Origin: Chloroflexota bacterium
Lineage (GTDB): Bacteria; Chloroflexota; Limnocylindria; P2-11E
Reading direction: 5' to 3'
Length of the DNA stretch: 49,164 nucleotides
Assembly: GCA_021787445.1 (NCBI GenBank)
Contig: JAJYLV010000008.1
Location: 1-49,164 of the forward strand
Positions 5,545 to 14,013 of this stretch are shown piece by piece (position 1 is the first letter of the stretch; each line of letters begins with the position of its first letter). Below the pieces are notes generated by a model that saw nothing but the letters and a program-made list of their open reading frames with translations, had not been told where the DNA came from and did no database searches. The position numbers and the translations under genes are program-made.

Positions 5545-8412
5545 ATGGCGAACATCGCTGGCCCCACCGGCGGCACCTACCAGCCGCCCTCGCTTCCCGA
5601 CATCGCGAACGTTCCGCTGGGTCGTGTGCCCAGGCTCGTCTCTTCGGGCACTACCACTCCCGCGCCGAGCTCCGGTCCGTCCCTTTCCGACCTTCTCGGC
5701 GGCGTAGGCAGCGCGCTCGGGAATGCGTGGATGACCGCGACGGATCCCGTCACCCGGACGAACGCGATCGCCGCGGCGCAGAGGGGCGAACACCAGCTCA
5801 CCCCCTTCGGGCCGTGGGACATCCTCGGTGGAGCGAACGAGGCCCTGACGCCCCTGCTTCAGCCGATACAGCGTCCGGGCGACGTCATGCCCGAGACGCC
5901 TCCGATCTTCCCCGGTGCTCCTCTCGCCGCAGCGACGGACCTGGCGTCGGAGAGCCTGGGACCAGCGCTCGGTCAGGCGGGACGAGCCATCGGCACCTTC
6001 GCGGAGTCTCCCGCAGTGCGTCGCTTCGCGACCGAGGCCGCGGGGGAGGGCGAGGTCGGCCTGGGTATCCCGGGTGCGGCCCAGAGGGCGGCCCGCTACG
6101 TCGTGAACCACGGCAAGACCGTTCACACGATCATGGACACCCAGACCGGAAAGATCCTGCCCCTCGCGTTCAAGGACGCGGACAGGGCCGAGCAGGTCGC
6201 CGCGGCGAGGAACGCCGCGTTGCGCGCTGTTCCCAGCACCGCAGATGCGGCGAAGACGAACCTCGAGCGCATGGTCGCGTCGGGCCGGAACTTCACCCGT
6301 GTCCCTCCCGGGGAGGCCGCCGCATCCGAGGCCGCGAACCCGTCGGTGGTCCGGGGTGGTCTCCCGACGCCCCAGGAGGCGGCGGCGCAGGAAGCGCAGA
6401 CCCGCGCCGCGAGCGAGGCCGCGCGCAGGGCTCCGAAGCCCGGTGGCTTCGCCGCTCCGGGCACGACCTTCGCGGGCGTGTCCCCGCGTGATCTGACGAA
6501 GACCATCCAGGCGACCACGCCCTATCGCAGCATCAAGGAGTTCGGCGCTGCCGTCCGCAGCGGAGAGGCCGCGAAGAACGGCGCGCCCCAGGGGCTCATC
6601 GATGTCTTCGAGCGTGGCGAGGCCGACATGGCGCGCCGGGCGGCTGAAGACGCGATGCGCTCGCGCGGTGCGAGCCAAGAACTGATCGACCGCACGATGG
6701 GCCGTGCGCCGCGAACGGCTCCCGCTGCCGCGTTCGAGCGCGAGGCCGCCGCGGCGCAGGAGGCGGTGCGTCAGCGGCTCAACGCACTGACATCAACGAC
6801 GGAGACGACGCGCCCGGTCCCAACACTGTCGGGTCCCATCGCCTCGGTCGATTCGGAGCGAGCCGGCCTCGAGGACCTGATCCGTCGCGAGGGCCAGCGG
6901 CAAGGTCTGTCCGACGACGAGATCCGCAAGGCGATCGCCCAGATGGGCGGCGGCGGTGGGCGACGTCCGCCTGCTCCTCCTGCCGGCGGACCGTCGCTGC
7001 CGCGCGGTCCCGCAGAGACGGTCCAGGCCGCGAAGCTGCGTGCCTTCCGTACGCTGTTCCAGACCTTCGTCTACTCGAACATGCTCGGCCCCGGTGTCGC
7101 CGGCCTCAAGGCCGGAAGCGACATGGGGAAGATGATCCTCGGCACCGTACAGATACCGCTCGCGCGCCTGCTCACTCCGGGCGCAGAGGCTGGGAGTGCG
7201 GCCACACGCGAGGCCGTGCTGTGGCGCGGCTTCATACGGGGCGTGACCCAGGATGCAATGCGAGGCTTCGCCACCAACTCGTATCAATTCGCCGACACCA
7301 CTCCCGGGAACTTCACTCGTCTGATGCGAGGTGAGGCGGGCAAGGGCTGGGCCCGTGCGGCTGGCGCCGTCAACGTCGCGTCCGTGTTCCGCGTCATGCC
7401 TCGCCTCTTCTCGGGCGTCACCGCCGCCTTCCTTCACGGCTGGCACGATCTGTCTCTCTACGACCAGGCTGTCCAGGCGGCGAGGGGTCTGAGGGGTGCG
7501 GAGCGCGATCGGTTCATCTCGGACTTTCAGCGCAACGTCACCCCGGAGGTCGAGAAGACCGCGCACGACTTCGCTATGCGTCAGACCTGGCTCAACGGCA
7601 ACGCGATGGTCCGGATGCTCGACACCTTCCGCGATCCAGACCGGATGATGCGGAACGGCGTTCCCAAGTCGATCGCCGAGCCCGCGAGCCTGGTCAGTTG
7701 GACCATGCTCCCGTTCGCCAAGGTCGTCTCGAACCTGCTACGGGAAGGATCCGAGTTCGTACCCGGCGTCAACCTTCCCGGCCTGCTGGACCGCAGCGTT
7801 CCGGCCGTGGAGCAGGGCACCCGGCGGGCGAACGCTCTCATCGGTGCGGGCCTGATGCTCTGGGCCAGCGGCAAGGCCACCAGCGGCGAGATCACCGGCG
7901 ACGGACCGTCGAACGTCCACGCTCGCATCGCGCTCATGAACATGGGCTGGAAGCCCAACAGCATCCGTCTCGGCGGCAGGTGGTACGAGACGCGCCTCTT
8001 CGGTCCTGTCGCGCCGCTGCTGAACATGGTGGGCAACTACCACGACGAGATGCAGTACGACACGAAGCCCATGGACCGCTCGAAGCTCGAGACCCGCGGG
8101 ACCGCCGTCGCCCAGGCGGCGCTGCGCGCGGCCGTCGACGAGCTCGGCTACGCGCAGGACGTCAGCGAGTTCATGAACGCCGTACAGGGATCCCCGGCGG
8201 CACTCGAGCGCTACCTCAACTACCAGACCCAGGGCCTCGAACCCCTCAGCGGCATCGGGCGCAACATCGCCTCGGCCAGCGAGCCGCGCACTCCGATGAA
8301 GATCCAGAGCGGCCGCGTTGTCGGCGGCGTGCGCCGTCCATACACGGGGCCGACCGTCTTCCTGCCATTCCTCGGCGAGCGCGGTCCAGCTAATCCCCGC
8401 TACCCCTTCTGA
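5545..8412 (+). CDS. Large phage-type polyvalent/internal virion-like protein
   Basis: A 955-residue protein, by far the largest of the element. The N-terminal third is Pro/Ala-rich and low in predicted structure, with a folded patch at about residues 180-225. The middle (about 280-480) is Ala/Glu/Arg-rich and helical. The C-terminal half contains a conserved-looking block: a hydrophobic helix near residues 765-785, then GDGPSN and GWKPNSIRLGG (about 801-811) and RLFGPVAPLLNMVGN. The GWxPxSIxxGGxWY pattern recurs in large phage proteins of the LPD38-like polyvalent or internal-virion class, from memory only. AAGGAG lies close before the ATG. It may be an injected or membrane-interacting protein. 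Confidence 0.55.
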   Translation: MANIAGPTGGTYQPPSLPDIANVPLGRVPRLVSSGTTTPAPSSGPSLSDLLGGVGSALGNAWMTATDPVTRTNAIAAAQRGEHQLTPFGPWDILGGANEALTPLLQPIQRPGDVMPETPPIFPGAPLAAATDLASESLGPALGQAGRAIGTFAESPAVRRFATEAAGEGEVGLGIPGAAQRAARYVVNHGKTVHTIMDTQTGKILPLAFKDADRAEQVAAARNAALRAVPSTADAAKTNLERMVASGRNFTRVPPGEAAASEAANPSVVRGGLPTPQEAAAQEAQTRAASEAARRAPKPGGFAAPGTTFAGVSPRDLTKTIQATTPYRSIKEFGAAVRSGEAAKNGAPQGLIDVFERGEADMARRAAEDAMRSRGASQELIDRTMGRAPRTAPAAAFEREAAAAQEAVRQRLNALTSTTETTRPVPTLSGPIASVDSERAGLEDLIRREGQRQGLSDDEIRKAIAQMGGGGGRRPPAPPAGGPSLPRGPAETVQAAKLRAFRTLFQTFVYSNMLGPGVAGLKAGSDMGKMILGTVQIPLARLLTPGAEAGSAATREAVLWRGFIRGVTQDAMRGFATNSYQFADTTPGNFTRLMRGEAGKGWARAAGAVNVASVFRVMPRLFSGVTAAFLHGWHDLSLYDQAVQAARGLRGAERDRFISDFQRNVTPEVEKTAHDFAMRQTWLNGNAMVRMLDTFRDPDRMMRNGVPKSIAEPASLVSWTMLPFAKVVSNLLREGSEFVPGVNLPGLLDRSVPAVEQGTRRANALIGAGLMLWASGKATSGEITGDGPSNVHARIALMNMGWKPNSIRLGGRWYETRLFGPVAPLLNMVGNYHDEMQYDTKPMDRSKLETRGTAVAQAALRAAVDELGYAQDVSEFMNAVQGSPAALERYLNYQTQGLEPLSGIGRNIASASEPRTPMKIQSGRVVGGVRRPYTGPTVFLPFLGERGPANPRYPF

Positions 8413-8437
8413 CCTTCCTTCTCGCTCCATTCCGCTA

Positions 8438-8466
8438 GCAGGCCCCGGTCACAAGCCGGGGCCTGC
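8438..8466 (+). terminator. Strong hairpin after the 955-codon gene
   Basis: GCAGGCCCCGG (8438-8448) pairs perfectly with CCGGGGCCTGC (8456-8466) around a 7-nt loop, 26 bases after the stop at 8412. There is no T-run, and the AGGAGG of the next gene begins 7 bases later, so it may also act as an RNA processing or attenuating stem. Confidence 0.55.
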
Positions 8467-8485
8467 GGCATTCAGGAGGCTCCCC

Positions 8486-8743
8486 TTGTCCAACCTTCGC
8501 ATCGGCGAAAAGCACGGCACCGCGTCCGAGTGCATGGCCTGTGGTGAGGTGTTCTGCGGCGTCGAGGCGTTCGACGGCCATCGCGTCGGCGACTTCTCGC
8601 AGGACTTCGGCAAGGACGGCAAGGGCCGTTGCTGCCTCACGCCTGCCCAGATGGGCTCGCGGGGCCTCGAGCGGTGCGAGCTCGGCCGCTGGAAGGCCCC
8701 GCGAAGGGTGCGCACCCGGGCTAGAACGGCGGTGGCGGCGTGA
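8486..8743 (+). CDS. Phage-type zinc-finger protein (FDxHR class)
   Basis: An 85-residue protein with ECMACGEVFCGVEAFDGHR and later RCCLTPAQM and LGRWKAP. This Cys-x2-Cys, FDxHR, RC and GxW order is a common small zinc-finger protein of actinobacteriophages, known to me by pattern and of unknown function. The start is TTG 8486, fixed by AGGAGG at 8474-8479 and a 6-nt spacer; the in-frame upstream sequence belongs to the hairpin region. The stop overlaps the next gene's GTG (GTGA). Confidence 0.7.
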   Translation: MSNLRIGEKHGTASECMACGEVFCGVEAFDGHRVGDFSQDFGKDGKGRCCLTPAQMGSRGLERCELGRWKAPRRVRTRARTAVAA

Positions 8744-8925
8744 GCGGGAGTATCGGCGTGCTCCGCGCGATCGGGGGCCGGATAGAGGACCTGGAAGAGG
8801 ACCCGAGGGAGCGCGGCTACCGGATCCTCGCCAAGATGTGCCGCGAGGCCGCCGAGGCGATCAGTAGACTCCCCACCGCCGAGAGGGCGCGGTCACTGGG
8901 CGTGGAGGAACGGGATGCGGCCTGA
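8740..8925 (+). CDS. Small helical protein, coupled
   Basis: A 61-residue charged protein with two predicted helices (about residues 5-20 and 24-48). Start at GTG 8740, overlapping the preceding TGA; the stop at 8925 overlaps the serine recombinase start by 11 nt. It is probably translated with its neighbours. It could be a recombinase accessory, since recombination directionality factors are often small and nearby, but no motif shows this. Confidence 0.5.
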   Translation: MSGSIGVLRAIGGRIEDLEEDPRERGYRILAKMCREAAEAISRLPTAERARSLGVEERDAA

Positions 8926-10405
8926 CGCTCGTGCGTGGTTGAGCGGCCGGCGGGCTCGCGGCTATCTCCGCGTGTCGACGAAGCGACAAGCCGACACATA
9001 TGGCCCAGCCGCCCAGCGTCACGATGAGGAAGAGTCCGCCTCGGCCTACGGCACGGCGCCCATGTCGCTGTTCTACGAGGATCACGTCACCGGGACGAAC
9101 GCTCTTATCCGTTCGGACTTCCAGCGGATGGTCGCGGATGCCCGAACGCGACAGTTCGATGTGCTGCTCGTCGCGCGCGTCGACCGCTTCGCCCGCAACG
9201 AACGCGACTCCTGGAACTACCTGCACGCGCTCATCGAGGCCGGCGTCGCTGTTCACTTCTGCGAGGAAGACGTCCTGGTCCCGAACGACGACGACTGGCA
9301 GGACCGGATCGGCGAGTCGATCAACAGCGCTGCGGCGTACTCACGCCGACTGTCGCGGAACGTCCGCAAGGGGCTCGAGCGCAAGTGGGCCTCGGGCGGA
9401 CACATCGGGCCGGTCCCGTGGGGCTACCGCCGCACCGCCGACAAGCGCCTCATCGAGCCCGACCCCGAGACGGCGCCGCAGCGTGCGCTGTGCTTCGAGC
9501 TCTACTCGACCGGCCGCTACACCTATGCGACGCTCGCGGCGGAGCTGAACGGGCGCGGCGTCCGCATTCTCTCCAAAGGCGTGCTCCGCCCATTCACGAA
9601 GTTCACGGTCAAGGATGTGCTCGATAACCCCGTGGTCATCGGGACCATCGGCGAGCGCGAGCAGCGTCAGAACGCCGTTGCGCCCATCGTGACGATGGAC
9701 ACGTGGTGGAGGGTCCGCGAGATCGTCGCCCACCGCTACGGCGCCGACGAGAAGGTGACGCAGCGTCGCCACCGATACCTGTTCGCCTCCGTCGCGCGAT
9801 GCGCTGAGTGCGGCGAGCGGTTCTGGGGCCGCCTTAGCCATCAGCGGAGCCAGCGCCCCTACCGGCAGCTCTACCACGCCCCGCGTGGGTGCCGTCAGGG
9901 CTCACGGAACGAGGAGCGACTGACGACGCAGATCGGCGCGTGGCTGGCGACGTGGAGCCTCCCGGCGGACGCACGAGTCCGAATCGTTCAGTACCTCAAC
10001 GCTCCCCACCCAATCGACACCGGGAGGGCGGTGCGGCGTCAGCAGATCGAGGCCGAGATGGAGCGCGTCCGCAACCTCTACCGCTGGGGCGATCTTGCCG
10101 AGGACGAGTACCTGGGCGACCGCAGGCGGCTCGCGCGGGCGCTCGACGCACTCGGAACCGACCAGCCGGCAAAAGAGCCGAGCGAGGACGCGCTACGCCT
10201 TGCGACCACCATCGGCCGTGCCTGGGAGCACGTCAGCGACGACACTCGCCGCGAGTTCATCGAGGAGTGGGTCGCCGAGCTCCGCATCCGCAAGGACGGC
10301 GGGGTCGACGTCCTGCCGCGCGAGCCGTACCGGGAGATCGTCTACGCCTCGCAGATGGGCACCGTGGGCTGTGCTGGGCTCGAACCAGCGACCTTGCGGA
10401 TGTGA
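8915..10405 (+). CDS. Large serine recombinase (serine integrase)
   Basis: A 496-residue resolvase/invertase-family integrase. The catalytic Ser21 lies in YLRVSTKRQ; the resolvase domain runs to about residue 150 with the RVDRFARN motif; a Recombinase domain follows at about 165-270. A zinc-ribbon-like region (CAEC, then GCRQG) is at about 295-335, with a coiled-coil stretch at about 370-420. The last 13 residues (VGCAGLEPATLRM) are read from the antisense strand of tRNA-Val, and the stop lies in the tRNA anticodon-arm region. The gene therefore abuts its likely attachment site, which makes it the best candidate for the integrase of the element. Confidence 0.88.
   Translation: MRPDARAWLSGRRARGYLRVSTKRQADTYGPAAQRHDEEESASAYGTAPMSLFYEDHVTGTNALIRSDFQRMVADARTRQFDVLLVARVDRFARNERDSWNYLHALIEAGVAVHFCEEDVLVPNDDDWQDRIGESINSAAAYSRRLSRNVRKGLERKWASGGHIGPVPWGYRRTADKRLIEPDPETAPQRALCFELYSTGRYTYATLAAELNGRGVRILSKGVLRPFTKFTVKDVLDNPVVIGTIGEREQRQNAVAPIVTMDTWWRVREIVAHRYGADEKVTQRRHRYLFASVARCAECGERFWGRLSHQRSQRPYRQLYHAPRGCRQGSRNEERLTTQIGAWLATWSLPADARVRIVQYLNAPHPIDTGRAVRRQQIEAEMERVRNLYRWGDLAEDEYLGDRRRLARALDALGTDQPAKEPSEDALRLATTIGRAWEHVSDDTRREFIEEWVAELRIRKDGGVDVLPREPYREIVYASQMGTVGCAGLEPATLRM
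10365..10405. other. Predicted attachment site (element right end in tRNA-Val)
   Basis: The 3' half of tRNA-Val is shared between the host tRNA and the end of the recombinase gene. The crossover most likely lies in this segment or just left of it. The partner site would be a second copy of the tRNA 3' end at the unseen left border. Confidence 0.55.
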
Positions 10406-10438
10406 ACCGCACGCTCTGACCAGCTGAGCTAACAGCCC
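10365..10438 (-). tRNA. tRNA-Val (CAC)
   Basis: 74 nt that fold as a full cloverleaf: acceptor GGGCTGT/ACAGCCC, D-arm GCTC/GAGC, anticodon stem TGCGG/CCGCA with loop TTCACAT (anticodon CAC), T-arm GCTGG/CCAGC with loop TTCGAGC, discriminator A. CCA is not encoded. Its 3' half overlaps the antisense end of the serine recombinase gene, so the integrated element has preserved a working tRNA. Confidence 0.93.
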
Positions 10439-10526
10439 GGGCGGCACCTATTAGGGTACCGCGACACGCGTGAAAGGACGATCTCGCCGCGGGCAGGCGC
10501 GACGGTCGGGCACGACACTTCGACGT

Positions 10527-11438
10527 ATGGGTCCTCTCCGGCTCCTGTGGTCGGTCGCCGTCAGCGAAGGGCTGCTCCTCGCGGGGTACGCGCTCTTCGT
10601 CGAGCCCGCGCGCCTCGCGCTCACCCATCTCGTGCGGATCGATCCGCGCGTCGATCGCCCGCACCGCCTCCTCGTCCTCTCCGACATGCACCTCCACGCG
10701 CTCTCCCATCGCACGTATCGTCGGATCGCGCACGCCGCGCGCTGGGCGGCGGCGAACGGCGCGACGCACGCGCTCCTCGCGGGCGACCTCCTCGACGACG
10801 ACCGCGAGGTCGAGCTCGTCGCCGGGCGCCTCCGCCACGCCCTCGCCGGCCTCCCGGCGGTGTACGTCTCGGGGAACCACGAGTCGTCGCGCTACCACCG
10901 CTGGTCGGTCCTCCCCGAGGAGCGCGGCATCGCGCGGAACGACGTCGCGCGGATCGAGCGAGCGATGGCCGAACACGACATCCGCCGCGCGGATGACCGG
11001 GTCGTCGAGGTCGACGGCATCCCTCTCCTCGGGATCGGCTGGCGCGGCTGGCGGATGGGACCCGGTCCGCTCGCGCCCCGGCGCCTCGCCGACGTCGCGC
11101 GCCCCGGCCTCGTCTTGGCTCACTCGCCCGACCACATCGCCGGGCTCGCGCCGGAGCGCGTCCTCCTCGCGCTATGCGGGCACACGCACGGCGGACAGGT
11201 GCGCCTGCCTCTCGTCGGCGCGCCGTGGACGCCGGTGCGCTCGCGGCTTCCTCGCCTCGCGGGCGCGATGTCGATCGCCGGTGTCGCCACGTACGTGGGT
11301 CGGGGGATCGGAGCGACGGTCCCGGTGCGCCTCGGCTCGGTCCCCGAGGCCATCCTCCTCGACCTGCGCGCGGACGATCCGGTCTCGATCGACGCGACGA
11401 GCGTGGTGACGGTTCGCAGCGCACGGTACCGTCGATAA
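10527..11438 (+). CDS. Membrane-anchored metallophosphoesterase (YkuE-like)
   Basis: A calcineurin-like phosphoesterase. An N-terminal hydrophobic helix (about residues 5-25) is followed by the metal-site series SDMHLH, AGDLLDD, SGNHE, LAHSPD and CGHTHGGQ, a complete set for a two-metal hydrolase. The family includes YkuE-type enzymes of the cell envelope; the substrate cannot be told from sequence. I start at ATG 10527 (303 residues), which places the helix at the N terminus; GTG 10470 would add 19 basic residues. It is divergent from tRNA-Val and marks the first host gene right of the element. Confidence 0.8.
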   Translation: MGPLRLLWSVAVSEGLLLAGYALFVEPARLALTHLVRIDPRVDRPHRLLVLSDMHLHALSHRTYRRIAHAARWAAANGATHALLAGDLLDDDREVELVAGRLRHALAGLPAVYVSGNHESSRYHRWSVLPEERGIARNDVARIERAMAEHDIRRADDRVVEVDGIPLLGIGWRGWRMGPGPLAPRRLADVARPGLVLAHSPDHIAGLAPERVLLALCGHTHGGQVRLPLVGAPWTPVRSRLPRLAGAMSIAGVATYVGRGIGATVPVRLGSVPEAILLDLRADDPVSIDATSVVTVRSARYRR

Positions 11439-11483
11439 CGGGATCACCCGCCTGCGCGTTCACGCGGCAGAGGAAAGGGAAGC

Positions 11484-12095
11484 TTGGTCCACGCACTTCT
11501 GGCGCCACCCGGATTCGGCGACGTGGCCTCCATGGTCACGTACGTCCTCGGTGACCCCTACCTCTTCATCGGCTCGACCACGGTGATGACGACCGCGATG
11601 GTGCTCGGCGCCGTCGTGCTCGCGGCGACGGCCGCGGTCCCCTTCCGGCGGGCCGACCCGATCTCGCGGACGGCCGAGACGCTGCTCGACTGGGCCGCGC
11701 CCAAGCTCGCGATCGTCCTCGCGTACTTCGGGATCGGGTCGATGTCGCTCGCGACGGAGATCCTCATCCGCTACCACGGCGACAACCCCGTCGGCACCGA
11801 GATCCAGTTCCGCTCCGGCGTCGGCCACCTCGCCGTCGCCCTGATCGGCATCCTGCTCCTCTCGTCGCGCCTTCGCGGGCACGACCTTCGGCGGTGGCTC
11901 GACGCGCACTTCTGGGCGCTCGCCTACCTCAGCGTCCAGGTGCTCGTCTTCACGCCGCCGTGGTTCGACTTCCAGTTCCAGGGTGCTCTCGTCTTCGGCA
12001 TCGCCCGCGGCGCCCTCGTCGGCGCGCTCGCGGTGAACCTGTACCTGTGGCTCATCGTCGCGCGCGCGGTCCGCCTCCCCGCCCCGCGGCGGTAG
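11484..12095 (+). CDS. Integral membrane protein, about five helices, unknown
   Basis: 203 residues with hydrophobic segments near 32-52, 73-93, 112-128, 140-155 and 165-192, and a basic tail. Start at TTG 11484 with AGGAAAGGGA just upstream; ATG 11532 is an alternative. No family is recognised. It lies 45 bp after the phosphoesterase and could share its transcript; it converges on the DUF2207 gene. Confidence 0.6.
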   Translation: MVHALLAPPGFGDVASMVTYVLGDPYLFIGSTTVMTTAMVLGAVVLAATAAVPFRRADPISRTAETLLDWAAPKLAIVLAYFGIGSMSLATEILIRYHGDNPVGTEIQFRSGVGHLAVALIGILLLSSRLRGHDLRRWLDAHFWALAYLSVQVLVFTPPWFDFQFQGALVFGIARGALVGALAVNLYLWLIVARAVRLPAPRR

Positions 12096-13853
12096 TCACC
12101 AGCTCCCCCCGCCTCCGCCGCCACCGCCGCCGCCCGCGCCTCCGCCGAAGCCGCTCATGCCGCTGGACGACGGCGTGCTCGACAGCGCCGTCCCGAGGCT
12201 CCCGGAGAAGCCCGACAGGCCGCTCGAGAAGGCCGCGACGCTCGCGATGTTCGCGCCCGCGTACCACCCGGTCGTCGCGCGCTGGACGTCGATGTCCTTG
12301 AACGCCGCGGCCCACTTCGAGACGAGCCCGAACACGATCGCGTACGGGAGGTACGCCGCGAAGATGTTCTCCCGCTCGGCGAAGCGCTGGCGGTCCGTCT
12401 CCGCGGTCTCCATGTAGCGGCGGAAGCCGCGGATGTGCCACAGCAGGTCGCGGCCCTTGGCGCTGCGGCGCGGCATCGCCCGGACGAGCGCGAGGAGGAC
12501 GAGGCCGACGAGCGCGACCGCGATGCCGACCAGCCCCGCCCCCAGCCACATCCCGAGGAGCGCGGCGACGCCCGCCCCGATCGCGACGACGCCGACGGCG
12601 ACGCCGGCCCACGCCCAGCGGACGCGCTCGGGGTCGCGCGGGAACCACCCGCTCGCGACCGAGGCCTCGTAGAGGTCGCGCTCGGCGTGATGCAGCACGG
12701 CGTGGAACGTCCCCTTGAGGTCGGACAGGCGGACCTCGTCGCCGGACGCGAAGAGGCCCTCGAAGAGCCTGCGCTCGTAGAGCGCGAGGCTGTCGTCCGC
12801 CGGGCGGAGGCGGGCGAGGGTCCAGTCGTGGCCGCCGAAGAGGCCACCGCCGACGACCTCCTCGATGCGCAGGTAGCCGCGCACGGCGAGCTGGACGATC
12901 GTCGCGGTCAGGTCCCTCGTGTCGGCCGACTCGTCGACGAGGAGCCCGACCTCGGCGGGGCGCAGCTTGTCGGGCGGCTCGTACTCGGGGACGATCGTCT
13001 CGGGGCCGCGCGGGTCGCGCCCCGAGCGAAGCCAAAGCCGCAGGATGAGGGCGAGCCCGACGAGGACGACGAGGAGCGACGCGCCGACCGTGGCCGGCGT
13101 GAGGTCCCACCACTCGGTGACGTCGCGCGCGCGCGTCTCGAGGATGGGACGCGCCTCGCCCGCGGCGGATCTCGGGAACGCCGCGACGACGGTCATCTGC
13201 TCTCCGGGGGCGAGCGGCCGTGTGGAGCGCATCTCCCCCGCGCCATTCGCGATCGTCGACGTGCACGCCTCGGTGGATCCGGCAGGGCCCTCGTAGCACG
13301 CGACGCGCGTGACGGCGCCGCGCTCGACCTGCACGCGCGCGGTCGCCGCTACCGTCGACGCGGGCCACTCGCCGTTGACGTTCCAGTAGAGCTCGTCGTG
13401 GTCGGCGAAGGCGTTGAGCGCACCCGCGACGTCGTAGACGATCCGGTAGGTCTGCTTCCCGCTCACGGTCCGGTCGGGGTCGCCGATCTTGATGACGAGG
13501 TCGGGCCCCTCCGTGCTCGTCGCGTACGGCCACGGCGCACCCGACGCGCCCGTCACCGTGTGCACGGTCACGCGGTAGACGCGGTCGTGCGTGTCGTCGT
13601 ACCGGTAGCGGACGGGGATGCGCCGGAAGATGCCGTGCTTCCGCTGGGAGCCGAAGTCGACGTCGATCGTCTCGACGACGCCGAGGACGCCGTCGGCGTG
13701 CACGACGTACTGCGCGGCGAACGAGTCCACCGTCCAGCCCTCGTCGGTCGCGGCGCGGGCGGGCACGGCGACGACGGCCGCCGCCAGCGTCACGAGGAGC
13801 GCGGCGAGGAGACGCGTGGACGGACCGCGTCCCTTCGCCATCGTCGCGCGCAT
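12096..13853 (-). CDS. DUF2207-family membrane protein
   Basis: A 585-residue protein with a signal peptide (LLAALLVTLAAAVVAVPARA) and an extracytoplasmic beta-rich domain with the family features (YVVHADGVLGVVETIDVDFG, HGIFRRIPVRYR, ELYWNVNGEWP). A membrane helix lies near residues 258-275, with a cytoplasmic part and two more helices near 430-465. It ends in a poly-glycine tail (GGGG then SW), typical of DUF2207. Function is unknown; the family is often tied to envelope maintenance. ATG 13841 is an equally likely start. It lies 156 bp downstream of the sigma factor operon. Confidence 0.8.
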   Translation of the reverse strand: MRATMAKGRGPSTRLLAALLVTLAAAVVAVPARAATDEGWTVDSFAAQYVVHADGVLGVVETIDVDFGSQRKHGIFRRIPVRYRYDDTHDRVYRVTVHTVTGASGAPWPYATSTEGPDLVIKIGDPDRTVSGKQTYRIVYDVAGALNAFADHDELYWNVNGEWPASTVAATARVQVERGAVTRVACYEGPAGSTEACTSTIANGAGEMRSTRPLAPGEQMTVVAAFPRSAAGEARPILETRARDVTEWWDLTPATVGASLLVVLVGLALILRLWLRSGRDPRGPETIVPEYEPPDKLRPAEVGLLVDESADTRDLTATIVQLAVRGYLRIEEVVGGGLFGGHDWTLARLRPADDSLALYERRLFEGLFASGDEVRLSDLKGTFHAVLHHAERDLYEASVASGWFPRDPERVRWAWAGVAVGVVAIGAGVAALLGMWLGAGLVGIAVALVGLVLLALVRAMPRRSAKGRDLLWHIRGFRRYMETAETDRQRFAERENIFAAYLPYAIVFGLVSKWAAAFKDIDVQRATTGWYAGANIASVAAFSSGLSGFSGSLGTALSSTPSSSGMSGFGGGAGGGGGGGGGGSW

Positions 13854-13863
13854 CTTAGGACGC

Positions 13864-14013
13864 GTGCGCGGCGACGGGGTCCGCGGCGAGGCCGTCCTCG
13901 ATCCGACGCGTGCCTACCGCTACGCGCTCCGGCGCGCCCGGTCGATCGGTCCATCGGGAGCGCCGCGCCACCCGCTCTACCTGCGGGGGGACACGGCGCC
14001 CCAGCCCTTCTAG
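13864..14013 (+). pseudogene. Possible relic resembling the start of a DUF1643 protein
   Basis: A 49-codon plus-strand frame from GTG 13864 contains GEAVLDPTRAYRYALRR, which resembles the N-terminal YRYxLxR signature of DUF1643 proteins, then loses similarity and stops. It lies in the gap between two minus-strand genes. It may be a decayed fragment or chance. Confidence 0.2.

Larger units (their letters stand above)
1..10405. mobile_element. Integrated phage/plasmid-like element, right part
   Basis: The stretch holds a RepA-like helicase with palindromic sites, two unrelated site-specific recombinases (tyrosine at 3298-4284, serine at 8915-10405), an ArdC-like domain protein, a 955-residue phage-type protein and a phage-type zinc finger. 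From 10438 onward the genes are ordinary housekeeping ones. The right edge is the 3' half of a tRNA-Val gene, inside which the serine recombinase frame stops. No copy of the tRNA 3' end was seen near position 1, so the left end should lie outside the window. Integrative plasmid, phage-plasmid or phage satellite all remain possible; no capsid, terminase or conjugation gene is visible here. Confidence 0.85.
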
